Shown here piece by piece: positions 7,077 through 16,623 of a stretch of DNA of 64,000 nucleotides (its first letter is position 1; each line of letters begins with the position of its first letter). The translations under genes and the position numbers were made by a program. The notes under the pieces are model-generated. The model was given only the letters and a program-made list of their open reading frames with translations. It did no database searches and was not told the origin of the DNA. This DNA comes from Methanohalophilus mahii DSM 5219 (GTDB lineage Archaea > Halobacteriota > Methanosarcinia > Methanosarcinales > Methanosarcinaceae): NCBI RefSeq assembly GCF_000025865.1, contig NC_014002.1, forward strand, positions 1,860,001-1,924,000, in the 5' to 3' direction.

Positions 7077-8843
7077 TCATTCATCCAGATTGTAATAATA
7101 GTATTCGCCCTTGGATTTTTGCAACCTGTCCAGATGTGAATCCTTTTTATTGACCCTGGGTCGGGACGTGTCTTCATCACGGCGGAAAGTTATGTCCAGA
7201 TTGGAGAGAAACTTATTCATTCCTTTCTGCATGCCGGTCGGGGAATGGGCTTCACCATATACAGCCGGCTCACCTTCAAATACGATCAACCTTTCACTGA
7301 GCATATCGATCATGTAAATATCATGATCTACAACCATGGCGGTTTTCTTATTGTTCTCGGCAAAACGCTTGATGGTCCTGGTGGCCTGGGAGCGCTGCTC
7401 AACATCAAGATGAGCACTGGGTTCATCAAGAATATACATATCTGCATCCCTGGTCAAACAGGCTGCTATTGCAACCCTCTGTAGTTCACCACCACTGAGA
7501 TCGGCCAGGGAGCGGTCATAGAGTCTTTCAAGCTGGAGAGGTTTGGCAATCTCGGCCTCATAGTAACTGGTGTCGACCTTTGAGGAGATTCCCCTCAGGA
7601 AATACTTAACCGGCAAATTCTGGTCAACTACGACATACTGGGGCTTGTAGGAAATAGATATGTCAAAATCCATCTCCCCACCATCCGGTTCCTCCTCGCC
7701 TGCAAGGACCTTTACGAAAGTGGACTTACCGATTCCATTGGGACCCACGACACCTAGCACTTCACCATTTCTAAGGGTACCTTCATCAGCTTTGAGGCTA
7801 AACTTATCATATTTCTTGGAAAAGACCCCATATTCCACAAGTGTGCCAACTTCCTTTTCAGCTCTTGGTGGGTGTACCTCAAATTTAATACTTTCAGGCC
7901 TGACACGTACATTCTCCTCGGGAAGATAACCTTTAAGATACTGATTGATGGCAATGCGCACTCCCTTGGGATGAGTAATCACACCATAACCTGAAGGCAT
8001 ACCGTAAGCAACATGTACCACATCAGAGAGCATGTCCAGAATTGCCAGGTCATGCTCTACAACAAGTACGGCTTTGTCCTGTGAAATTTCCTGAATTAAC
8101 TGGGACACTTTTATACGCTGGTAAATGTCAAGATAAGGGCTAATCTCATCAAAAAAGTAGAAATCAGCATCTTTAGCAGCACAAGCAGCAATCGCTACCC
8201 TCTGGAGTTCTCCACCGCTCAAGTCCCCGATATTGCGATCCATTATATTAGATAAACCGAGTTTATCCACAAGGTCATCCAACCTGCCACATTCATCTGT
8301 ATTTTCAAGCAATTCACGGGTTTTGCCGTTGAAAGCTTTAGGGATCATATCCACATACTGGGGTTTCTGGGAAACTTTTATAGTGCCTTCTGCAACCTTG
8401 CTGAAATATTCATACATAGAAGTTCCTGAATAATATTCAAGTACCTCTTCCCAGCTTCCTTCCTCACCACCAAAGTTGGGGATCATGTTTCCTGAAAGAA
8501 TCTGCACACAGGTACTTTTACCTATACCGTTGGGTCCGAGTATACCGGTTACCCTGCCGGTTTCAACTGAAGGCAGGCCATAGAGTGCAAAACCATTGGT
8601 ACCATAACGATGGATTGGTTTATCCAGTTCCTCGGGCAGGCCAATAATCATAATGGCACCAAAGGGGCATTTATTGACACATATACCACAACCCACACAC
8701 ATCTCTTCTGAGATTATGGGTTTACCATCTTCTCCAAAAATGATTGTTTCGTCACCTGTCCTTACGCGGGGACAATATTTCTCACATTCGTGGCTGCATC
8801 TTCTGGGTTGACATCTATCTTTATTCAGTACTGCAATTCGCAT
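7077..8843 (-). CDS. ribosome recycling ATPase ABCE1 (RNase L inhibitor homologue)
   Basis: ABCE1 splits ribosomes after termination and rescue together with aRF1 or Pelota. The 588-residue protein has an N-terminal iron-sulfur domain, with one cysteine set near residues 9-25 and a second, CVGCGICVNKCPFG, near 50-63. Two ABC ATPase domains follow, with Walker A motifs GPNGIGKST in each and LSGGELQRVAIAA signatures in each, separated by a hinge. Both halves look intact. It is the last gene of a minus-strand run, downstream of the EMC6-like gene. Confidence 0.96.
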   Translation of the reverse strand: MRIAVLNKDRCQPRRCSHECEKYCPRVRTGDETIIFGEDGKPIISEEMCVGCGICVNKCPFGAIMIIGLPEELDKPIHRYGTNGFALYGLPSVETGRVTGILGPNGIGKSTCVQILSGNMIPNFGGEEGSWEEVLEYYSGTSMYEYFSKVAEGTIKVSQKPQYVDMIPKAFNGKTRELLENTDECGRLDDLVDKLGLSNIMDRNIGDLSGGELQRVAIAACAAKDADFYFFDEISPYLDIYQRIKVSQLIQEISQDKAVLVVEHDLAILDMLSDVVHVAYGMPSGYGVITHPKGVRIAINQYLKGYLPEENVRVRPESIKFEVHPPRAEKEVGTLVEYGVFSKKYDKFSLKADEGTLRNGEVLGVVGPNGIGKSTFVKVLAGEEEPDGGEMDFDISISYKPQYVVVDQNLPVKYFLRGISSKVDTSYYEAEIAKPLQLERLYDRSLADLSGGELQRVAIAACLTRDADMYILDEPSAHLDVEQRSQATRTIKRFAENNKKTAMVVDHDIYMIDMLSERLIVFEGEPAVYGEAHSPTGMQKGMNKFLSNLDITFRRDEDTSRPRVNKKDSHLDRLQKSKGEYYYYNLDE

Positions 8844-8873
8844 ATCAAAATACCTGCCAGATAAAAGTGGATA

Positions 8874-9260
8874 TCAGTTCAAAAGTAATGTCCATGTGAC
8901 AAGGCAAAAATCAATAACTATGAACTCTACGTAAAACCAGTCTTTCATACCAAATTCCTTGGTATCGATATTAATCTTTGGGAAAATCAAGCGCTGGGCA
9001 TAATATGCAAGTATTGCAACAATGATAAGGATAGCATACCATTTGGAGTCCGCTCCTATTCCCAGTACGTTGAATGCTATGATACCTGCAAAAATTCCTA
9101 CAAAAGCAGCAACTGCAGTCTTCACGATACCCTCAACATGAGCTGCTCTCTTCTCCTCAGGGGTCATGACTTTAGTAGCTGTGGCAACTTCTGCAGCAGA
9201 AGCCTTTTCCCCTTCAGCAGGCTTATTTTCTTTTTTTGATTTATTCGCTTTATTTTTCAA
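8874..9260 (-). CDS. EMC6-like archaeal membrane protein
   Basis: The 128-residue protein starts with a Lys/Glu/Ala-rich cytoplasmic tail (about 1-43) and has three predicted membrane helices (about 46-66, 72-91 and 107-127), ending WTLLLN. This layout and ending match archaeal proteins regarded as relatives of EMC6, a subunit of the eukaryotic membrane-insertion complex. That recognition is from memory and needs a profile search. A role in membrane protein insertion would be an inference. It lies 30 bases upstream of the ABCE1 gene on the same strand. Confidence 0.6.
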   Translation of the reverse strand: MKNKANKSKKENKPAEGEKASAAEVATATKVMTPEEKRAAHVEGIVKTAVAAFVGIFAGIIAFNVLGIGADSKWYAILIIVAILAYYAQRLIFPKINIDTKEFGMKDWFYVEFIVIDFCLVTWTLLLN

Positions 9261-9344
9261 GGGGCATCTTCTCCTGAATGAATATTATAAATGAACATAC
9301 AACACAATAACCTATATAAACATTTATTCATAGGTGATCACCTA

Positions 9345-10352
9345 TTACATAAATTCATTGCTGACAACATTATTGATATCCGCAAGACAAACGGCATCAT
9401 ATCCCAATGTATTCAGATGACAAGCAAATCTGGAGGGGCGATGTCCTGCGGGATGATAGACAACCACAAATTCAGGATCGATATCCAGAACCATTTTTTC
9501 CAGGCCTGAAGCATCCAGATGATCACTGATATTAATGGAAGGAAACCGGTGATCCCTGCGTCCTGTAATCATGTATTTGGACATGTAAAGGGGAAGTTCT
9601 TCCAGTTTACCCGGAGAAACAACATTGACCCCAGCTCCTGCATCCATTGAAACAAGTTCACCTGCATCCTCCAGCAGATTTTGTGTAAGTTCCTGTGACT
9701 TATCATCCATCCCTATTGGCCCTTCATAACCTGATTGCCTGATAAGCCTGACAACCCTTTGCGCCTTCCCAAAGGGATAAGCACCAAATGCTACATCCTG
9801 AGGGGATTTAAGAGCCGCATAAAATCCTTCCAGATCATCCTCAAAATAACAGGAAAGGTCAGCAGGGTCACCATAATTTGCCTCGGTTATGAGTACATCA
9901 CAAGAGGGAAGATTAGAGGCATCCTTCACGTCACCTGTTGCAAGAATACGCATCCCGTTTTCATTTTCCCACCCAAAGGCCACAGAACCATCGGTGTGGT
10001 GGGTTGGATAGGTCCGGATTTTTACACCCCCATAGTCAATGAACCCATTTTCCCCTGCCAAGTTGCCTTTAAAGTTACGACTATGCCGTACCTCCAGGGC
10101 ATTCATGGTTTTTTCCGTACATATTGAGCACTCGGACAGCATTGCTGAGCTGCCATGGTGGTCGGAATGAGCATGGGTTATCAAATAAGCGTCCGGCTGC
10201 GGATACTTTGCCGCAACCCTTGTAGAATCAATAAAAAAAGAGCGCAGATTCCCTTCTTCGCTTCTGAACTTTACAGCCAGATGGGGCTTGAAACTTCCAC
10301 GGGCGTTTTTTTGCCGATACGGCATCATACCCATCCTGACCAAACGCTGCAC
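9345..10352 (-). CDS. MBL-fold hydrolase, predicted exonuclease of the SNM1/beta-CASP type
   Basis: The 335-residue protein carries the metal-binding motif ITHAHSDHHG (about 79-88), a later ATGDVKDA and further histidines (TYPTHHTDG, VVYHPAGH) expected in metallo-beta-lactamase nucleases acting on DNA or RNA. The arrangement resembles the COG1236/SNM1-like group. The best start is GTG at 10352, because GAGGT lies seven bases upstream; ATGs at residues 7, 9 and 10 are alternatives. Substrate and role (repair or RNA processing) cannot be read from sequence. Confidence 0.78.
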   Translation of the reverse strand: MQRLVRMGMMPYRQKNARGSFKPHLAVKFRSEEGNLRSFFIDSTRVAAKYPQPDAYLITHAHSDHHGSSAMLSECSICTEKTMNALEVRHSRNFKGNLAGENGFIDYGGVKIRTYPTHHTDGSVAFGWENENGMRILATGDVKDASNLPSCDVLITEANYGDPADLSCYFEDDLEGFYAALKSPQDVAFGAYPFGKAQRVVRLIRQSGYEGPIGMDDKSQELTQNLLEDAGELVSMDAGAGVNVVSPGKLEELPLYMSKYMITGRRDHRFPSINISDHLDASGLEKMVLDIDPEFVVVYHPAGHRPSRFACHLNTLGYDAVCLADINNVVSNEFM

Positions 10353-10433
10353 TTGTTATACCTCAGGACAGGAGAGGATTGCAAATTATATACCCTTTTG
10401 CGAAAAAGAGAAGAAAAAAGAAAAAGGAAGATA

Positions 10434-10703
10434 TCAGAATAATTTCTTAAGTTCAGCACTCAGTATGTCGGCACTGGTTACACCGGTATAACGTTTAATT
10501 TCCGAACCATCTTTTTCGATGATCAGGGTAGGCACCGCCTGAATTCCATATTTCCCGGCAAGATCCGGGCTCTGGTCCACATCAACTTCCTTAATATCTA
10601 CCTTGTCACCGAGTTCTTTCTCCAAGTTCTCAAGAATTGGTTTCTGCATCTTGCATGGGCCACACCAGGTGGCGCTGAAATCATATAATACAACATTACT
10701 CAT
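10434..10703 (-). CDS. trxA: thioredoxin
   Basis: The 89-residue thioredoxin fold has the active site WCGPCK, with cysteines 14 and 17, the cis-proline segment AVPTLII and the buried acid region expected of the family. It reduces protein disulfides, fed in methanogens by ferredoxin-, NADPH- or F420-linked reductases. A GGTGAT ribosome site precedes the ATG. The 130-bp upstream gap after cofE holds a promoter element also found upstream of the hydantoinase-like gene, so trxA is probably transcribed on its own. A T-rich tract follows the stop on the minus strand. Confidence 0.95.
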   Translation of the reverse strand: MSNVVLYDFSATWCGPCKMQKPILENLEKELGDKVDIKEVDVDQSPDLAGKYGIQAVPTLIIEKDGSEIKRYTGVTSADILSAELKKLF

Positions 10704-10770
10704 CCGATATCACCTTGAATATTACCAAATATATCTACAACAGTATCTTTGAAATGCTTTACCATGGGTT

Positions 10771-10819
10771 GCACGGTATTGCACCAACCATACAAAATCA
10801 TGATATTATCATATATAAA
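10771..10819 (-). promoter_or_regulatory. trxA promoter with shared 49-bp element, copy 1
   Basis: Read on the minus strand, the element begins with a TATA box (TTTATATATGAT), then ATCATGATTTTGTATGG, then CAATACCGTGC. The same blocks at the same spacing occur at 16624-16672. Given the TATA position, transcription should start inside the element near 10790, so the conserved part spans about -30 to +20, where an operator would sit. Comparing the copies base by base leaves only about seven differences. Confidence 0.6.
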
Positions 10820-10835
10820 CTTGCTGGTGCAAGAA

Positions 10836-11606
10836 TCAGGGTTTCGAAGTACCATTCATACGAATATTGCTGTAATACATACATTCTTCCCTGGAAAACA
10901 GGGGCATAGGCACATCTTCATCCACCAGTCTGACAGGTGCATTCCTCACAATTACGCAGGGAACACTTTCTCCACCCTCTCCCATTACAAGCTGACAGGC
11001 AGACATAATATTATCCGCTACGGCCTTATGAGTGATATGGAGGATATTGCCAAACAGGTCACTCTCTCCCCTGGCATCCTCGACCGGAATTATTCCGGAG
11101 GTACCAAGTGCCACACCCACACACCCCAGTCGCAGGGGCTGGGTGCGACTATCACCCACAATTACACCGACATCACATCCAAATTTTTCCCTGAGTCCTT
11201 TCCTGATAACTGAAGCACTTTTATCGGCATCTTCTGGAAGCAGGACAACATGGCCTGCCGGGGCATTGGAACCATCAATTCCTGCGTTGGGAGAAAGATT
11301 TCCTTTAGTTATAGTTAGTGCTGCACCGGGCACCCCTCCAAATACTTCATCACATTCCTGCAACACCAGTTCCATTTCCCGCGGATCGAGACTGTAGCGG
11401 TGGGCCAGTTTAAGTGCCTTTTGGGTGGGACTTATGTCTGAAAGATTCACTACCCTTCCTTCTGCTGTAGCAACTGCGGATTCGGCCAGCACTACCACGT
11501 CACCATTTTCCAGAGTAAGGGATTGTTCTGCAAAAGCTTTTGAAAGAACCCCTACAACATTGTCCCCGGAATTTATTATGGAGGTCCTGACACCTATAAG
11601 CTGCAT
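10836..11606 (-). CDS. cofE: coenzyme F420-0:L-glutamate ligase CofE
   Basis: CofE adds glutamate residues to F420-0 using GTP, completing the deazaflavin coenzyme F420. The predicted 256 residues begin MQLIGVRTSIINSGDN and carry family blocks ENGDVVVLAESAVATAEGR, PREMELVLQE and VIVGDSRTQPLRLGCVGVALG. The frame is open for 198 bases further upstream, but that part overlaps thiC and is not CofE-like, so the start at 11606 is chosen. It follows thiC by ten bases and is probably cotranscribed. Confidence 0.93.
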   Translation of the reverse strand: MQLIGVRTSIINSGDNVVGVLSKAFAEQSLTLENGDVVVLAESAVATAEGRVVNLSDISPTQKALKLAHRYSLDPREMELVLQECDEVFGGVPGAALTITKGNLSPNAGIDGSNAPAGHVVLLPEDADKSASVIRKGLREKFGCDVGVIVGDSRTQPLRLGCVGVALGTSGIIPVEDARGESDLFGNILHITHKAVADNIMSACQLVMGEGGESVPCVIVRNAPVRLVDEDVPMPLFSREECMYYSNIRMNGTSKP

Positions 11607-11616
11607 TGAAGGGGAT

Positions 11617-12861
11617 TTATTCACCTTCTGCAAGATATTCCCCCATAATCTGGATGGCACAGTATTCCCCGCACATTGAACAAGGCCCCTCCATCGGGCA
11701 GAAATCTCTTGGACGATCCGGATCAAAAGCAAGTTCCATCTGCCCTTCCCAATCAAAACTGGCGCGTCTTTTTGCAAGCAGACGATCTTTTTCTGCCATA
11801 CCATATTTCATCGAGTCACCTATATGGGCCGCTATCTTGAAAGCAACAAGACCTTCCCTCACCTGGTCCGGGGTTGGCAGGGAAAGATGCTCGGAAGGAG
11901 TTATGTAGCAGAGATAGTCGGCACCGGCACCACTTGCCATACTTGCCCCTACAGCACCTGCGATATGATCATAGCCCAGGGCAATATCCGTAGGCAGAGG
12001 ACCTGCCACAAAAAGGGGATGAGAGGATTTGGAACGATATTTCTCAACGTATTCAGGAATGGAGGCTGCCGCCACATGGCCACCCATCCCTTCTATGATT
12101 ACCTGTACACCGCATTCATTGGCACGTTTTGCAAGGGCTGCATTGTTTTCCATCTCCATCAGCTGGGCCGGGTCCGGCCGGTCATGGATACAGCCACTTC
12201 TCATAGTGTTACCCAGAGACAGCACCACATCCTTATCCCGGAGAATTTCCATGACCTCATCGAAGTTCTCAAGAAACGGGTTTTCACAGCCACTGACAAG
12301 CATGAAGACACTGGTAAATGAGCCTCCTTTGGAAACCATACCCATCAGCCTGCCTGAACCCTTCACTTCTTCAAGCATTTGTTTTTCCACACAGTGCAAT
12401 ACAACGGAGCTGATACCTTCGGATACCTGGGATCTGAGATAAGAAAGTATGTCAGCTGAAGTGACATTTTTCAGTCCGCATTCGACAACTGCCTGATAGA
12501 CAGGGACCGTAGTCAATGGCAGGGTAGTGTTTTCAATAATTGCTTTGCGAATCTGCTGGATGTCACCCCCCATTGAAAGATCGGTTATGGTATCGGCACC
12601 GTATTTTTCTGCAATCCGGGCTTTTTCAATCTCAGAGGAGGGATCAATGCTCGCAGCGGAACTGCCGAGATTTACATTAATCTTGGTGGTTGCCCCTTCC
12701 CCGATTGCAACCGGGGGATTGCCCTGTCTTGTCATGATTACGAGGCTGCCCCCTAATATGCGGGACAGTACCGTGTCAGGATCCATTTTTTCCTGTACTG
12801 CGACCTGCTGCATCTCAGCGGTCAATTCACCGTTTTTGGCATGATCGATCTGTGTAAGCAT
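11617..12861 (-). CDS. thiC: phosphomethylpyrimidine synthase ThiC
   Basis: ThiC converts aminoimidazole ribotide to HMP phosphate for thiamine synthesis by radical SAM chemistry. The 414-residue protein has the short archaeal/clostridial form. It carries blocks such as GSLVIMTRQG, DTITDLSMGGD, VIIEGMGGH and FVAGPLPTD, and a C-terminal cysteine cluster C394-xx-C397-xxx-C401. Distantly related paralogues make benzimidazole precursors, but methanogens usually carry true ThiC. It lies between metF and cofE on one strand with short gaps. Confidence 0.93.
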   Translation of the reverse strand: MLTQIDHAKNGELTAEMQQVAVQEKMDPDTVLSRILGGSLVIMTRQGNPPVAIGEGATTKINVNLGSSAASIDPSSEIEKARIAEKYGADTITDLSMGGDIQQIRKAIIENTTLPLTTVPVYQAVVECGLKNVTSADILSYLRSQVSEGISSVVLHCVEKQMLEEVKGSGRLMGMVSKGGSFTSVFMLVSGCENPFLENFDEVMEILRDKDVVLSLGNTMRSGCIHDRPDPAQLMEMENNAALAKRANECGVQVIIEGMGGHVAAASIPEYVEKYRSKSSHPLFVAGPLPTDIALGYDHIAGAVGASMASGAGADYLCYITPSEHLSLPTPDQVREGLVAFKIAAHIGDSMKYGMAEKDRLLAKRRASFDWEGQMELAFDPDRPRDFCPMEGPCSMCGEYCAIQIMGEYLAEGE

Positions 12862-12881
12862 AATAATCCCCTGGAGGGTAA

Positions 12882-13799
12882 TTAGTTCTTTTCGTGTAAG
12901 CCGGCTATTTCAAAGAGGGCCGTTATGTGCCTGTAATGGCCAATAGGCATGAGATGTATGCCCCTGCACACCTTCCTTAATTCACGAATTTGTTCGGCAC
13001 ATATTAGGAGACCTTCTTCTGCGGGGTCAGTTGAGGCTTCCATACGTTCTATCAACTCATCACCTACCCGGATACCCGGAATCTTGTCATTCATGAAACG
13101 GGCCATATGAGCGGATTTGAGAGGAATGAGCCCCGCAAGCACCGGTACCTCCATATGGGAGATACTGTCCATGAATGTTTCAAAATGCCCGATATCATAG
13201 ACGGCCTGGGTCTGGAAAAAATCAATTCCCATACGTGCTTTCTTTTCAAGTTTCATTAGCTGTAGCGGTTGATCTGGTTCGGTATTGCATACCGCCCCTT
13301 TTGTAAAGGAGGGAACTGATTCCAGCGGGTTGCCTGCAATATCATAGCCGCCCTCCAGCCGGCTTGTTGCCCCGAGCAGTTGTACCGAATCAAGATCATA
13401 CACCGGTTTTGTACCGGGATTGTCACCCTTTGTCGGATAATCCCCGGACATTATGCAGATATTTTCCATACCCAATGCATAGGCTCCCAGCAGGTCGGAC
13501 TGGAGAGCAAGCCGGTTGCGATCCCTGCATGTAAGTTGCAGTATTACATCAAGTCCCTGTTCTTTCAACAATCTTCCCATTGCCAGAGAAGACATGCGCA
13601 TAACCGCACGCTGATTATCGGTGACGTTGAAAGCGTCTACATAATTCCCCACCAATCCTGCTTCCTCGAAGGCAGAGGAGACATCTACTCCCTTGGGCGG
13701 AGATATCTCTGAGGTGATTACAAAGTCATCGGACAGCAGTTTATCCTTAAAGGCAGAGGGCATGGCAGGATAATATGTGACATTGGTTTTTAAACTCAT
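12882..13799 (-). CDS. metF: methylenetetrahydrofolate reductase-like protein, MetF family
   Basis: The 305-residue protein is a TIM-barrel FAD enzyme of the MetF family, with ITSEISPPKGVD near the N-terminus, LQLTCRDRNR in the middle, and the GIDFFQTQAVYD block. MetF interconverts methylene- and methyl-tetrahydrofolate. It is followed, in transcription, by thiC and preceded by metV, the partner often found with MetF in acetogens and Methanosarcina. With glyA, folD and purN close by, tetrahydrofolate is the likely substrate rather than tetrahydromethanopterin. Confidence 0.88.
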   Translation of the reverse strand: MSLKTNVTYYPAMPSAFKDKLLSDDFVITSEISPPKGVDVSSAFEEAGLVGNYVDAFNVTDNQRAVMRMSSLAMGRLLKEQGLDVILQLTCRDRNRLALQSDLLGAYALGMENICIMSGDYPTKGDNPGTKPVYDLDSVQLLGATSRLEGGYDIAGNPLESVPSFTKGAVCNTEPDQPLQLMKLEKKARMGIDFFQTQAVYDIGHFETFMDSISHMEVPVLAGLIPLKSAHMARFMNDKIPGIRVGDELIERMEASTDPAEEGLLICAEQIRELRKVCRGIHLMPIGHYRHITALFEIAGLHEKN

Positions 13800-13826
13800 C
13801 GAAGAAAGAAAGAGAAATATTACTAC

Positions 13827-14438
13827 TCAGCCATTATATTCCTTCGGCTCGAATATCCTCTCCAGCAGGTCCAGTCGGCCAATCTCTTTGAGCCTTAAGT
13901 AGATCAATTCCCAGGCACAATCCCCGTCAGGGTCAACTTCACATTTACCTTCCATTGCACCACCGCAGGGCCCATTCATAAGGCCCTTGGGACAGCGGGC
14001 CGTCGGACAGACACCGCCAAAAAAATCTGCAATGCAGCTGCCACACATGGCACACAGGTCTTTTCTGACATGGCCTTCTGAATATCCGCCCAGTGAATCG
14101 GTGTTTGTTGCAGGATGCACCGGAACATCCACAAGGGAGGAAACCACTGAAAGACCGCTGCCACAGGACATAACTATAATGGTGTCGGCTTTCTCAATTG
14201 CAGGATCATTCTCCAGCAAACTCTCCTTTGATTTAATGCTGCAGGCAGCCTTTGCAACTCCTCCACCAATTACTTCTTTTCCTGCCTCCCTTAATTTGCG
14301 GCACATAGCCTCAACTTCGGGTTCCCCACCCACATGTAGCTTGGTGGCGCAGACCCCGCAGCCCAGCACAAATATCTTGCCGGGATTATCGAGATTTTCC
14401 AGGATTTCTTCAAAGGATTTGGAAGAGGAGATTATCAT
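13827..14438 (-). CDS. metV: MetV-like protein, partner of MetF (methylenetetrahydrofolate reductase C-terminal domain family)
   Basis: The 203-residue protein has an N-terminal cysteine region (GCGVCATKLHVGG, about residues 26-38) and a dense C-terminal cluster (CAMCGSCIADFFGG, CPTARCPKG, GPCGG, about 130-162), fitting Zn or Fe-S binding as in MetV. MetV forms a complex with MetF in acetogenic bacteria. It lies 27 bases upstream of metF on the same strand, so the pair is probably translated from one mRNA. Confidence 0.85.
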   Translation of the reverse strand: MIISSSKSFEEILENLDNPGKIFVLGCGVCATKLHVGGEPEVEAMCRKLREAGKEVIGGGVAKAACSIKSKESLLENDPAIEKADTIIVMSCGSGLSVVSSLVDVPVHPATNTDSLGGYSEGHVRKDLCAMCGSCIADFFGGVCPTARCPKGLMNGPCGGAMEGKCEVDPDGDCAWELIYLRLKEIGRLDLLERIFEPKEYNG

Positions 14439-14554
14439 AGGTATCCATTCTGCAAAAGAAAAAGATGGTATTAAAGTTTACCAGTGTATCGAAATTTTAG
14501 CCTTATTCTATTCATGAAGGGGAAAAGGGAGGGCGAATAATTGTATACACCCTC

Positions 14555-16480
14555 TTATTTTTCAATCTCAGGCATTCCTATACCCACAAAAGTCATCTTG
14601 GTCTCAATCGGCAAACCAGCCCCTTCATGGAGTTTGATTTCCTGCTTGCTGACTTCCACTTTAACATCTCCGCGATCCAGACCGGCTTCTTTCATGTAGT
14701 CAAGCACCATTTCCCTGCCGAGTTTTTCAGCAGCTTCGAGTGCGTCCGGGTAACCCGGGAATTTTTGCCTGCCATGCGGGGAGAACATCATTATGCCTGT
14801 TTTGTTACCCTTGGATACCGTACGAATCAGAATCTCCACACGTTTGATACCTTTACCCACAAGTGCCCCCACAGCATTACCAACTTCCGCATGTTCAGGG
14901 AGGATTATGTCGGCATCAAGCAATTCATTCACTTCATTGACATAGGCACTTACAGGTCCACCCAGAAGTATGATCGGAACATCGACTTTGAAATGACTGA
15001 AAAACTCTTTCTGGTTTGCAATGATTGTCTCGATTTCTTCTTTATCCACCTTCCGGAGAAGATAGGCCATTATGTATAATGCCATATTATGAGCAAACTT
15101 GGATTTTACAGCCTTTGAGAACTTGCTTTTTTCCAGAAAAGTCAACCTGCCCAGTGTGTTTGCACCTATACGGGATGCTTCCCCGTTCCAGGCATCATAT
15201 TCGCCGAGTACATGTAATGCATCCGTGGGGGTAAAACCGATAGCCTGCACCAGCCGTTTCTGGATCAGCCGGTCCAAAAGCAGAGGAGATGGCAATCTGT
15301 CGATGAAGATTTCAGTTACAGAGACTGGTTCCTCACCTATATTATCCAGAATCTCCTGCTCAAGCTTACTGATGTTTGGGATATCTTTGCCCGTTTTAAC
15401 AAAGAATTTGGTGGGCTGGATATTCTCACACATCTGCATTTTGGAAGGAGTACGTGAAAGTTTGAGCTTATCAATAATCGATGGCCACTTCGAAGCTGCT
15501 ACACATAGAGGCATGACCCTGCGTGGGCCAATGTTTATCTTCTGGGCTTTGATCCATACGTGGCTATCCCCACCCATAGCGGAGGTCTCCATGCGTATGG
15601 CCTGTACCTTGGTCTGCCAGCCTCCCACTACTGCACCCCTGTCGGTAATCTCGGGCAACCCGTCTTTTACCATGGCTACATCGGTACTGGTACCACCAAC
15701 ATCAATAGCAAGACATGTAGGAGAATCTGATAGGTAGGAAGCACCGACAAGACTTGCGGCCGGGCCTGAGAATATGGATTCAATGGGTTTTTCCTTGGCC
15801 TCATCGATACCCACAACTGAACCATCACATTTGAGCATCAGAAGACGAGCGTTAATATTACGTCTTTCCATTTCACCAATGACTGTTTCTATGAACTGAC
15901 TTGTTATAGGTATCAACTGGGCATTGAGATAAGCAGTAACTCCTCTTTCATAGGCCCCAAGTGCCTGGGTCAGCTCATGGCCACAGACCACCGGCATCCC
16001 GGTAATTTCCTTTACTATCTCTTTTGCACGCAATTCATGGTTGGGGTTACGTACACTAAAATAGGAAGAAATCGCAAAAGCCGACACTTTCTCTTTCATT
16101 TTTGTTACATAATCCCTGATGGCCTGCTCATCCAGAGGACTTAGTTCTTCACCATAAGAGCCATGTCCTCCTTTAATTACAATAGAATTGTCAATAGAAT
16201 GTCCTTCAGGAATCGAATAATCCCCGATCATCAACAATGCCACAGGGTAACCGGTCTTTTCCAGAATAGTATTCGTAGACAGGGTTGTGGAGACAGACAC
16301 TAATTTTACATTTGTCAGGTACTCCTGATCCAGCCCGTCAATCGAATTTCTTATTCCTTCAAGAAGGTCCGGATAAGTGGTAAGAGCTTTATTGGAGTCG
16401 ATAACTGCTCCATCCGAATCCCTGATTATAACCGAGTCCGTATATGTGCCACCTGCATCAATCCCCATACTGTATTGCAT
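14555..16480 (-). CDS. hydantoinase/oxoprolinase (HyuA-like) family protein
   Basis: The 641-residue protein has the ASKHA-type nucleotide-binding start MGIDAGGTYTDSVII, a second phosphate loop AIDVGGTSTDVAMV (about 262-275), and LLMLKCDGSVV, all typical of HyuA/oxoprolinase A proteins. Known relatives use ATP to open hydantoin, oxoproline or acetone-type substrates, usually with a HyuB partner. No HyuB is present here, so the activity is unknown. It sits inside the folate gene block, between folP and metV. Its 260-bp upstream gap contains the promoter element shared with trxA. GGAGG precedes the start. Confidence 0.85.
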   Translation of the reverse strand: MQYSMGIDAGGTYTDSVIIRDSDGAVIDSNKALTTYPDLLEGIRNSIDGLDQEYLTNVKLVSVSTTLSTNTILEKTGYPVALLMIGDYSIPEGHSIDNSIVIKGGHGSYGEELSPLDEQAIRDYVTKMKEKVSAFAISSYFSVRNPNHELRAKEIVKEITGMPVVCGHELTQALGAYERGVTAYLNAQLIPITSQFIETVIGEMERRNINARLLMLKCDGSVVGIDEAKEKPIESIFSGPAASLVGASYLSDSPTCLAIDVGGTSTDVAMVKDGLPEITDRGAVVGGWQTKVQAIRMETSAMGGDSHVWIKAQKINIGPRRVMPLCVAASKWPSIIDKLKLSRTPSKMQMCENIQPTKFFVKTGKDIPNISKLEQEILDNIGEEPVSVTEIFIDRLPSPLLLDRLIQKRLVQAIGFTPTDALHVLGEYDAWNGEASRIGANTLGRLTFLEKSKFSKAVKSKFAHNMALYIMAYLLRKVDKEEIETIIANQKEFFSHFKVDVPIILLGGPVSAYVNEVNELLDADIILPEHAEVGNAVGALVGKGIKRVEILIRTVSKGNKTGIMMFSPHGRQKFPGYPDALEAAEKLGREMVLDYMKEAGLDRGDVKVEVSKQEIKLHEGAGLPIETKMTFVGIGMPEIEK

Positions 16481-16623
16481 AATAAGTTGCCTCCAATTAA
16501 TCGGTTTATTAATAAGATATCATACATAGGTATAATTAAATTAACCCACAGGACAAAATGACTCCTGCAATAGAGATTTTGGTTTTTATGTACGAGCATG
16601 CAGCAAATAGTTTTGTGCATATC

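Noticed and set aside
10434-10835. RNA hairpin (riboswitch) reading of the shared trxA leader element
   Set aside because: The parts that could pair differ between the two copies without compensating changes, so a DNA-binding site fits better than a conserved RNA fold.
11607-11804. Upstream extension of cofE
   Set aside because: The frame is open but lies inside thiC, and the extra residues do not resemble CofE.
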